Below, one piece after another: positions 7,336-13,079 of a stretch of DNA of 13,144 bases. Position numbers and translations under genes: made by a program. The DNA is from CAZWVR01 sp964637235 (GTDB lineage: Bacteria > Bacteroidota > Bacteroidia > Bacteroidales > S143-33): assembly GCA_964637235.1 (NCBI GenBank), contig CAZWVR010000073.1, positions 1-13,144 of the forward strand, written 5' to 3'. A model generated the notes under the pieces. The model worked only from the letters and a program-made list of their open reading frames with translations, searched no databases and had not been told where the DNA came from. Numbering within the stretch: position 1 is the first letter of the stretch; each line of letters begins with the position of its first letter.

Positions 7336-8124
7336 GTGGTGGTTGGTAAAATAAAATATTTTATACTTGTTTCTTATGTAGTTTTTATATTATCCTCTTG
7401 TAATCGAGAAAGTATTGAAGTTCAAGGTGTTCAGGATAGTTTGAGAATTATATTGCCTTTATATAGTTTTCCGACTGATATGCATGGAGAAATATGGAGG
7501 ACAGTAGCGATGGTGGGGGATTCTGTTCCTATTATAGTTATTTGGGGAATAAATGATACTAATGATGTAGGTATATACCGAGAGTATTTATCTTTATTGT
7601 CGAAGGCAAAGTATATTAGGCTTGTGAGTTATGTAGCTACGGCTAATGGTACTCGTCCGATAGAGGAAGTCTTGCAAAAGATAGATTATTATGTTTCTAA
7701 TTTTAATATTTCGGGTATATTTTTAGATGAAGTTAATAATTCTGAAGCAACTTTGTCTTATTATAAACGAATAATTTCTTATATTCATTCTTTTCCAGAT
7801 ATTCATTTGGTTATTTTGAATTCAAGTTATGCCACTCTGGATTTTATTACTAATACAGGGGCTGATATTGTTGTAATTTTTGAGGATGATGTAAGTGAAT
7901 GGAAACATTTTAATAAACAAGAATATATGCAAATTAGTCCTAAGTATAAGGCAGTAATTATAAATAATGTCTGGTTTAGATATCGGATGAAGAAATTGAT
8001 TGAACAAGCGGCAAAATATAAAATAGGTAATGTGTATATTTCGGATAGAGAATATGATAAGTTGCCATCTTATTGGAATGATGAAGTAAATATAGTACAT
8101 CAGATAAATAAAAACTTGAATTGA
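7336..8124 (+). CDS. Lipoprotein with spherulin-4 family (GH135-like) domain
   Basis: 262 residues. The N-terminus is a lipoprotein signal (KIKYFILVSYVVFILSSC, Cys22), so it is anchored to a membrane, probably on the outer side. The rest is a TIM-barrel-like spherulin-4 domain: IILPLYSFPTDMHGEIW (38-54), VPIIVIWGIND (64-74), IRLVSYVATANGTR (94-107), ISGIFLDEVNN (125-135) with the Asp-Glu pair, and ADIVVIFEDDVSEW (176-189). The best-studied member is Aspergillus Sph3, founder of GH135, which cleaves galactosaminogalactan. That link supports polysaccharide hydrolysis but does not fix the substrate here. The upstream in-frame stop is at 7318-7320 and no ATG precedes the signal peptide, so GTG at 7336 (or 7339) is the start. 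It follows the flavoprotein by 77 bases, same strand. A later gene on its own promoter is possible. Confidence 0.85.
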   Translation: MVVGKIKYFILVSYVVFILSSCNRESIEVQGVQDSLRIILPLYSFPTDMHGEIWRTVAMVGDSVPIIVIWGINDTNDVGIYREYLSLLSKAKYIRLVSYVATANGTRPIEEVLQKIDYYVSNFNISGIFLDEVNNSEATLSYYKRIISYIHSFPDIHLVILNSSYATLDFITNTGADIVVIFEDDVSEWKHFNKQEYMQISPKYKAVIINNVWFRYRMKKLIEQAAKYKIGNVYISDREYDKLPSYWNDEVNIVHQINKNLN

Positions 8125-8148
8125 TAGTTTTTATTTTATTAGTTTTAG

Positions 8149-8440
8149 TTTAACATAATATATTTAACATAAATTTTTTTTTTAAATTGCTATAATTTAG
8201 AGCTATAATTGAGTTTATCATTGATTAAACGAATAATATAGCTTTTGTTATAATGAAATGATTTTGAAAAAGTAATTTAGAAATTGTGTATTTAACATAA
8301 TGTAAGATTGAAATTTTTTAAAATCCAATAGAGTACAGAAAAGAGAAGTTTTATTATGCGTTTTAAATTGCTTTGTAGTCTATTTTTTTATTTTTTAGTT
8401 GATTTAATGCTAATCTATTTAACATAATGTAAGAATGAAA
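8149..8440 (+). repeat. Four direct copies of TTTAACATAA, two extended to 24 bp
   Basis: Copies start at 8149, 8163, 8291 and 8418, with a fifth at 7289 before the lipoprotein gene. The copies at 8290-8313 and 8417-8440 match in 23 of 24 positions (ATTTAACATAATGTAAGA, A/T, TGAAA), and each is soon followed by six T's. The last three starts are spaced 128 and 127 bases, yet the DNA between is not alike. The core ACAT-A-ATGT is a short palindrome. The repeats may be protein sites or remnants of a small repeat element. Confidence 0.6.
8201..8243. repeat. Imperfect long stem-loop
   Basis: AGCTATA (8201-8207) pairs with TATAGCT (8237-8243), and inside it GTTTATCA pairs with TGATTAAAC with one extra T. 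The near-palindromic 43 bases would fold in RNA or DNA. No T-tract follows, so it is not a typical terminator. Confidence 0.35.
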
Positions 8441-8465
8441 AATTTTTTATAGTTTAATTTAAGTG

Positions 8466-8523
8466 TAGGAGCTGTCTATCTTATTATTGAATTAGATTAG
8501 TATTTTATGTTAGACAGCTCCTA
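8466..8523. terminator. Putative bidirectional terminator between the lipoprotein gene and trpB
   Basis: A perfect 13-bp inverted repeat, TAGGAGCTGTCTA (8466-8478) and TAGACAGCTCCTA (8511-8523), flanks a 32-base loop and ends 13 bases beyond the trpB stop. The plus side is followed by an interrupted T-rich stretch; the minus side lacks a good T-tract. It closes trpB as a single-gene transcript, either by termination or by stabilising the 3' end. Confidence 0.55.
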
Positions 8524-8536
8524 TTTGATTTTTTAA

Positions 8537-9712
8537 TTATACAGAAATTCTATCTACATCTTTATCTCCTCGTCCGGAGATATTTATAATTGCTAATTTG
8601 TTTGAATTTTTCAGTATTTTTATAGCTAGGGCAACTGCATGAGCCGATTCCATTGCAGGGATTATACCTTCAAGTTTAGAAAGGATTTTAAATGCTTCAA
8701 TAGCTTCTGTATCAGTGATGGGCTCATAACTGACGCGTTTTATTTGTTTTAAGTGAGCGTGTTCTGGACCTATGCCCGGATAATCTAAACCTGCGGCTAT
8801 TGAATGAGATTTGATAGGATTACCATTTTCATCTTGCAATACGAGCGAATATGCTCCTTGAAACACCATTGGTTTTCCTAAGGTAAGTGTTGCGGCTGTT
8901 TTTCCGAGGATTAGACCTTCTCCTCCACCCTCCGCTGCATATAGTTCTACTTGCCTGTCATCTAAAAATGCTCCGAAAATTCCTATGGCATTAGAACCTC
9001 CGCCAATTGCAGCGAATATGCTATCTGGCAATCTTTTTTCTTTTTCAAGTATTTGTTCTTTTGCTTCTTTTCCTATGATATATTGAAAATAACTAACTAT
9101 TACTGGATATGGGTGTGGACCCACTGCTGAACCCAGTACGTAAAAAACATCATCATGTTGCAGAAAGTATTCAATAGCTTTGTCTACTGCGTCTTTGAGA
9201 CCTGCATTTCCGCTTTTTACAGGAATAACTTCGGCTCCTAAAAGTTTCATTCTATTAACATTCAGATGTTGACGTTTGTAGTCTTTTTCACCCATAAATA
9301 TTTTGCATTTCATACCGAAAAGCGCGGCTGCTGTGGCAGTAGCAACTCCGTGTTGACCTGCTCCTGTTTCGGCAATGATTTCTTTATATCCCATTTTTTG
9401 TGCTAAGAGAGTTTGTCCTATGGTATTATTGATTTTATGTGCCCCGGTGTGGTTTAAATCTTCTCGTTTTAGATATATTTTAGCACCGATGTATTGGGAT
9501 AGATTTCGTGCTAAATATAAAGGAGATGGTCTGCCTACATAGTCTTGTAGCAGTTTTTGGTATTCAGAGAGGAATTTATCCTCTTTAATAGCGCTAAGAA
9601 ATTCAGAATAGAGTTTTTTAAATCTTTGTTGTAAATTTTCGGGTACGAAGCTTCCCCCATATTGCCCGAAAAAGCCTTTTTCATCGGCTCTGATAAGTTT
9701 AGTTTTTTCCAT
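8537..9712 (-). CDS. trpB: Tryptophan synthase beta chain
   Basis: 391 residues, the normal length for this PLP enzyme, which joins indole and L-serine to make L-tryptophan in the cytoplasm in an alpha2-beta2 complex with TrpA. Seen: GQYGGSFVPE near the N-terminus (16-25), HTGAHKIN with the PLP lysine K93, catalytic Glu in AETGAGQHGVATATAAALFG (E115), phosphate-binding GGGSNAIG (237-244) and the C-terminal SGRGDKD (Ser379). The GEKDYKRQHLNVNRMKLLGAEV stretch marks the major TrpB1 type, expected to work with TrpA. All catalytic residues are present. No other trp gene is in the window, and terminator-like structures lie on both sides, so it is transcribed alone. Upstream lies a Trp-codon leader peptide with an intrinsic terminator, indicating control by tryptophan supply. 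The ATG start has no Shine-Dalgarno sequence. Confidence 0.98.
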   Translation of the reverse strand: MEKTKLIRADEKGFFGQYGGSFVPENLQQRFKKLYSEFLSAIKEDKFLSEYQKLLQDYVGRPSPLYLARNLSQYIGAKIYLKREDLNHTGAHKINNTIGQTLLAQKMGYKEIIAETGAGQHGVATATAAALFGMKCKIFMGEKDYKRQHLNVNRMKLLGAEVIPVKSGNAGLKDAVDKAIEYFLQHDDVFYVLGSAVGPHPYPVIVSYFQYIIGKEAKEQILEKEKRLPDSIFAAIGGGSNAIGIFGAFLDDRQVELYAAEGGGEGLILGKTAATLTLGKPMVFQGAYSLVLQDENGNPIKSHSIAAGLDYPGIGPEHAHLKQIKRVSYEPITDTEAIEAFKILSKLEGIIPAMESAHAVALAIKILKNSNKLAIINISGRGDKDVDRISV

Positions 9713-9743
9713 AGTTTTAATTTTTAAGTTTTGAATTTGTATG

Positions 9744-9779
9744 AAAAAAAAAAGCCGCAGGAAAACCCTGCGGCTTTTT
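9744..9779 (-). terminator. Attenuator terminator in the trpB leader
   Basis: On the minus strand a perfect 13-bp stem, AAAAAGCCGCAGG with CCTGCGGCTTTTT (plus 9749-9761 and 9767-9779), has a 5-base loop and is followed by an unbroken T-tract made by the ten plus-strand A's at 9744-9753. It lies 31 bases before the trpB ATG, between the promoter and the gene, so readthrough is needed for trpB expression. Confidence 0.9.
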
Positions 9780-9841
9780 ATACTTTTTTTTAATGATTAT
9801 ATTTTAGGCTTTCCTGCTTTTTATTCGATATAGCAGGAGCC
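9757..9841 (-). promoter_or_regulatory. Trp attenuator: alternative leader RNA structures
   Basis: Segment 1 (GGCTCCTGC, 9841-9833) pairs with segment 2 (GCAGGAAAGCC, 9817-9807) as a 9-bp stem with a 2-base bulge. Segments 3 and 4 form the terminator. Segment 2 can instead pair as GCAGGAAAG with TTTTCCTGC (9765-9757), the loop and 3' arm of the terminator, giving 8 Watson-Crick pairs and one G-U. The Trp codons touch segment 1 and the leader stop codon abuts segment 2. A ribosome stalled at Trp would free segment 2, and one reaching the stop would cover it. The exact antiterminator pairing is inference. Confidence 0.65.
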
Positions 9842-9881
9842 ACCAAGAGTTTTTTATTATATTTTTCTGATAGACTTGCAT
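9804..9881 (-). CDS. trpL: Trp leader peptide with tandem Trp codons
   Basis: A 25-codon frame from ATG (9881-9879) to TAA (9806-9804), preceded by an in-frame stop at 9891-9893, so the start is unambiguous. The peptide begins MQVYQKN, has NSWWLLLYR in the middle (Trp13 and Trp14, TGG TGG at 9845-9840) and ends in KA. Two adjacent Trp codons in so short a frame, just downstream of a promoter and upstream of a terminator and trpB, is the arrangement of ribosome-mediated attenuation known for enterobacterial trpL. The peptide itself is expected to have no function; its translation reports charged tRNA-Trp. It is too short for ordinary gene callers. There is no Shine-Dalgarno sequence; the leader before the ATG would be only about 12 bases. 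The symbol is used by analogy. Confidence 0.85.
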   Translation of the reverse strand: MQVYQKNIIKNSWWLLLYRIKSRKA

Positions 9882-9899
9882 AGCTGTATTTTATTTATA

Positions 9900-9930
9900 C
9901 AAAAGTATATTTTTCTGTAATAATTATCAA
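9900..9930 (-). promoter_or_regulatory. Promoter of the trpL-trpB transcript
   Basis: On the minus strand TTG (9930-9928) and TACTTTTG (9907-9900) are separated by 20 bases. This fits the Bacteroidota -33/-7 pattern (TTTG or TTG, then TAnnTTTG). Transcription would begin near 9894, about 12 bases before the leader ATG. It is the best promoter match in the window. Confidence 0.7.
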
Positions 9931-9990
9931 GTTAATTTTTAATTAGCATTTAATTTTAAGTTTTTTTATTTTAGTCCACAAAAAAAAGAA

Positions 9991-10446
9991 ATGGAGATAA
10001 AGACCTTTTCAGATGTTATTGACATAGCAATTAAAAGGGAAGAGAGCACTGCTGAATTATACATTCAATTATCTCAGAAGAAAGGAATTTCTGAGGAGAT
10101 GAGAAAAACATTTGAGTTATTTGCTAAACAGGAATTAGGACATAAAGCTTATCTTTTACGTATTAAAAATACAGGTGTCTATACTTTGGCAGAAGAACCT
10201 CCCATTGATTTGAAACTGGATGAATACTTAAAGCCTATTGAGATGGGAGAGCATTATACATATCAAGATGCTTTAATAATTGCTATGAAAATAGAAAAGG
10301 CGTCGTATAATTTGTACAATCTATTAGCACATAATACGAGTGATAGTAAAGTTAAAGAATTGTTTAAGAGATTATCATACGAGGAATTGCATCATAAACA
10401 TATATTTGAACAAGAATACGATCGTTTATTTTTATCTGAGAATTAA
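9991..10446 (+). CDS. Ferritin-like di-iron protein (rubrerythrin-type, no rubredoxin domain)
   Basis: 151 residues forming a four-helix bundle with two similar halves. Helix 1 carries REES (Glu18), helix 2 FAKQELGHK (Glu48, His51), helix 3 MKIEKASYNLY (Glu102) and helix 4 LSYEELHHKH (Glu132, His135). These are the ligands of a carboxylate-bridged di-iron site. Family members bind iron and act as peroxidases or in iron handling. The C-terminal rubredoxin domain (two CxxC pairs) of true rubrerythrins is absent, so an outside electron donor or a different reaction is likely. Cytoplasmic: no signal or membrane helix. It is divergent from the trp leader and ends 2 bases before the converging recR stop, with no terminator hairpin between them. 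ATG start after an A-rich leader; no clear promoter box. Confidence 0.85.
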   Translation: MEIKTFSDVIDIAIKREESTAELYIQLSQKKGISEEMRKTFELFAKQELGHKAYLLRIKNTGVYTLAEEPPIDLKLDEYLKPIEMGEHYTYQDALIIAMKIEKASYNLYNLLAHNTSDSKVKELFKRLSYEELHHKHIFEQEYDRLFLSEN

Positions 10447-10448
10447 AA

Positions 10449-11057
10449 TTATTCTTTAAACTCAGTACGGTTTTCAAGAGCTTTTGCGAGAGTAATTTCG
10501 TCGGTGTATTCAATTTCGTCTCCGAAGCCGATGCCGCGGGCTATTGAGGTAATTTTTACGTTATATTTTTTTAAGGTACGAAAGAGGTAGAAAGCGGTAG
10601 TATCTCCTTCCATTGTGGTATTTAAGGCAAAAATGATTTCTTTAATACTATTTTGTTGTATTCTTTTTTCCAGTGAGTTAATATTTAGATTTTCAGGAGC
10701 TATTCCGTCTATCGGGGATATTAGACCTCCGAGTACATGATAAACGCCGTGGTATTGGTGTGTATTTTCTATTGCGATGATATCTTTTACGTCTTCTACG
10801 ACACATATAGTAGAGTGATCTCGTTTTTTATCGGCACAAATTTCACATATATCATTATCGGATAGGTTATGGCAAATTTTGCAGCGTTTGATTTTTTTTA
10901 GATTGTTCAAACTTTCTATAAAGTTTTCTAATTGAGATGGGTGATTAAGTAAATGCAAAATATGTCTAAGAGCGGTTTTAAAGCCTACGCCTGGTAATTT
11001 TGACATTTGTTCTACGGCGTTTGCCAGATGTTTTGATGATAATGTTTCAGGTTTCAT
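10449..11057 (-). CDS. recR: Recombination mediator protein RecR
   Basis: 202 residues, the usual family length. RecR works with RecO (and RecF) to load RecA on SSB-coated single-stranded gaps during DNA repair. Seen: helix-hairpin-helix LPGVGFKTALR (residues 21-31), a C4 zinc finger CxxC-x8-CxxC (Cys59, 62, 71, 74), a Toprim domain starting at ICVVEDVKDI, the TTMEGDTTAFYL stretch (147-158) and the signature ARGIGFGDEIEYTDEITLAKAL (173-194). The ATG shares its A with the stop of the upstream acyltransferase gene (TAATG), so translation is probably coupled. It is the last gene of a three-gene minus-strand operon. All recognisable motifs are intact, and the call is secure. Confidence 0.98.
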   Translation of the reverse strand: MKPETLSSKHLANAVEQMSKLPGVGFKTALRHILHLLNHPSQLENFIESLNNLKKIKRCKICHNLSDNDICEICADKKRDHSTICVVEDVKDIIAIENTHQYHGVYHVLGGLISPIDGIAPENLNINSLEKRIQQNSIKEIIFALNTTMEGDTTAFYLFRTLKKYNVKITSIARGIGFGDEIEYTDEITLAKALENRTEFKE

Positions 11058-12202
11058 TACTTTTGTTTTGCTAAGAAATGGTTTTTAACAGGGATTGCGT
11101 ATATTTTAAGGAACATTTTACGAAGTATATTTTTATCTCCTTCTATTTGATTTATAGCATTTTCCATATATTGAATAAATTTTTGTTTTTGTTCCTTGGT
11201 ATAATACTTGGAGTATTCCGTAGTTTCAAAGAAAATATCTGCGGCTATAAAATTGTTTGGATATAGTTCATAGTTTAGATATATTTGATTATCAATGTAT
11301 TGAGCAAGTTTTTGATAGAAATCGTTTTTGTTTTCGAATTGAGGATTATTATGTAAAAAACCTTTATTGACTGGTATTCCAAAGGCGAGATTTACTTTTC
11401 CTTTGTATGATTCAAAGCTTTTTACCATACTTGTTAAGTCATCTAATTTAGTTTTCTTATAATTTTCTGTTTGTTTTTTGTATAGTTCTCGGACTTTACC
11501 TACATCGCAAGGTTCGTATTCATAGCTTATACTTAGTGGAATGATATTTAAATCTTTAATTTTTTCTACATAATTTTTTTCTCCACTTAGTCCTAACATT
11601 TTAAGGAGGCTAAGTTGTGTTTTATCGTTTCCGTCTTTTGTTCTACCTTCTCTTTGAGCTATCCATATTGATACTTTTTTTTCTGTTATGGCATAGCGAA
11701 TATATTCGGAAAGGCGGTAGGAATAATGATAAAGTTTTTTCTTGGGAGCACTTCTTATTACTATAAAAGTTTTATTTAATCTGGCTAAATCCTCTATCCA
11801 ATTCATAATCAATAGATTACTGCCTATTGCTATTTCTGTTGTTTCCATTCCGTGGTTTGTTAGAATATAATTAAGGAATGCGGAGTCTAAGATTATATCT
11901 CTATGATTAGAGATAAATATCGCTGGTTGAGAGTTTTTTATATTCTCAATGCCTTTATAGCTGAGTTCTGTGCGTGTGTCTTTAATAATTCTATCTACTA
12001 TTTCGTATATGAAGTTAATTTGAAAATCTTTAATTGTTTTTATTTTTTGGAAGCCTCTAATAATTTCTCGTGTAGAAAGTTCTGGGAAAAACATTTTAAC
12101 AAATCCTAAAAATTTTCTTTCTCTTACTAATTCGGCAATTACATGGGGGACTTCATCGTCGGAGTAGGGTTGTATTTCTTTAAATTTTTCAAGATTTTGC
12201 AT
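11057..12202 (-). CDS. PlsC-type glycerolipid acyltransferase (1-acylglycerol-3-phosphate acyltransferase family)
   Basis: 381 residues. The acyltransferase core runs from about residue 78 to 235: motif I FISNHRDIILD (96-106), motif II FIVIR (146-150), motif III IAQREGRTKDG (181-191) and motif IV IPLSISYEY (221-229). Members transfer an acyl chain from acyl-ACP or acyl-CoA to a lysophospholipid or related acceptor at the inner membrane. Motif I has five residues between His100 and Asp106, where the canonical HX4D has four; Asp102 is a second candidate. The ~75 residues before and ~150 after the core are family-specific extensions. No transmembrane helix is obvious. It overlaps the DUF4349 gene by 14 bases and recR by one base, so the three are one operon. 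The acceptor cannot be read from sequence. Family call secure, precise substrate not. Confidence 0.88.
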   Translation of the reverse strand: MQNLEKFKEIQPYSDDEVPHVIAELVRERKFLGFVKMFFPELSTREIIRGFQKIKTIKDFQINFIYEIVDRIIKDTRTELSYKGIENIKNSQPAIFISNHRDIILDSAFLNYILTNHGMETTEIAIGSNLLIMNWIEDLARLNKTFIVIRSAPKKKLYHYSYRLSEYIRYAITEKKVSIWIAQREGRTKDGNDKTQLSLLKMLGLSGEKNYVEKIKDLNIIPLSISYEYEPCDVGKVRELYKKQTENYKKTKLDDLTSMVKSFESYKGKVNLAFGIPVNKGFLHNNPQFENKNDFYQKLAQYIDNQIYLNYELYPNNFIAADIFFETTEYSKYYTKEQKQKFIQYMENAINQIEGDKNILRKMFLKIYAIPVKNHFLAKQK

Positions 12203-13079
12203 TTTTTTTCTTTTTATATTTTTTAGCTACAAAGATAATAATAGCGGCTAATATCCAAAAAGGTGTAAGGCTTAATAATAGTATGATGAAATATAGGAAT
12301 AGATGCCAGCCTTCTATGATGTTGTTTTTTAAAGTATTGGCAAAATCGAATTTTTTGTTTTCTATATATGGTTTATTTTTCGAAATAGTTAGATAAATAT
12401 ATGAATATTTTACTTGATTGTTATAATAATTTATCAATCCTTCCATGCTCTCGATTTCTTCTCTTATTTTTTGGAGATATTCAGTAACTTCTAATACATC
12501 TTGAATTGTATTAGCTTTTTTTAGAATATTTAAATATTGTGCTTCTGTTGCTTTTTTATTTTTTAGACGAATTTCTGTATCTATATATTGAGCTGTAATA
12601 TCTTGTAATTCAATTTGTTTATAAGTTATACTTTCTTTCGTATTACATATTTCTGTGATGAGAGTATCAAATAATTGTGCAGGGACTTTTATTTCTAATT
12701 TTAAATATTTTGAATAGTCTTGGGTTTCTTCTTCCTTTATTATTAGAGCGTTAAATTTTTTCAATAGATTTTTAATTCTTTGTTTTTCTTGTGTATATTT
12801 TTTGGCAGTTATATCAATATTTGCGGTTTTGGCTATTTTACGAGTTGTTATGTTGGTATCTGAGTATGATATATTTTGCTCTTCCTCAGGGGGAGTATTT
12901 GTAGGTAAATTATTATCATCGTTAGGGGATGTTGTCCATAAGTTAGTTTGATCTTCGTCATGAGGACTATGCATAGGAGTGTTATATTCTGTTGAGGGTA
13001 TTTTTTCGGGTGTTTGTCCATACTTTTTATTACAAGAGATAAATATTAGCAATATTGCCAAATAGATGAGTTTTTTCAT
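12189..13079 (-). CDS. DUF4349 lipoprotein with C-terminal membrane helix
   Basis: 296 residues. The N-terminus (MKKLIYLAILLIFISC, Cys16) is a lipoprotein signal peptide. Residues ~17-77 are a Pro/Asn/Asp/Glu-rich linker, probably disordered. Residues ~78-240 match the DUF4349 pattern: RKIAKTANIDITAKKY, LEIKVPAQLFDTLI, a DITAQYIDTEIRLKNKKATE helix, a coiled-coil-like helical segment (about 165-215, ending REEIESMEGLINYY) and a YLTIS strand. Residues ~258-285 form a transmembrane helix followed by a Lys-rich tail (KKYKKKKN), the positive-inside signal of a cytoplasmic end. This gives a periplasmic coiled-coil protein with a C-terminal inner-membrane anchor plus a possible lipid anchor. Function unknown. 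It is the first gene of the operon with the acyltransferase and recR. A near-consensus box TATCTTTA at 13090-13097 could be its promoter but would leave only ~5 bases of leader. Confidence 0.85.
   Translation of the reverse strand: MKKLIYLAILLIFISCNKKYGQTPEKIPSTEYNTPMHSPHDEDQTNLWTTSPNDDNNLPTNTPPEEEQNISYSDTNITTRKIAKTANIDITAKKYTQEKQRIKNLLKKFNALIIKEEETQDYSKYLKLEIKVPAQLFDTLITEICNTKESITYKQIELQDITAQYIDTEIRLKNKKATEAQYLNILKKANTIQDVLEVTEYLQKIREEIESMEGLINYYNNQVKYSYIYLTISKNKPYIENKKFDFANTLKNNIIEGWHLFLYFIILLLSLTPFWILAAIIIFVAKKYKKKKNAKS

Larger units (their letters stand above)
8125..8536. other. 412-base intergenic region with repeats and hairpins
   Basis: This very A/T-rich gap lies between convergent genes. 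It holds four TTTAACATAA motifs, a stem-loop at 8201-8243 and the terminator-like hairpin at 8466-8523. I see no convincing gene. A 23-codon frame (8356-8427) starts with ATG but has no family resemblance. A small RNA is possible but not shown. Confidence 0.5.

Noticed and set aside
8356..8427. 23-codon frame starting MRFKLL, hydrophobic, in the 8125-8536 gap
   Set aside because: Its stop lies inside a TTTAACATAA repeat, its Phe/Leu content is what A/T-rich DNA gives by chance, and there is no promoter box or relative to support it.
8149..8440. CRISPR array
   Set aside because: Repeats are short, only two match beyond 12 bases, spacing is ~127 bases and no cas genes are nearby.
9713..9990. 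T-box or riboswitch control of trpB
   Set aside because: No T-box signature bulge or specifier loop is visible, and T-boxes are typical of Firmicutes. The Trp-codon leader peptide explains the region better.
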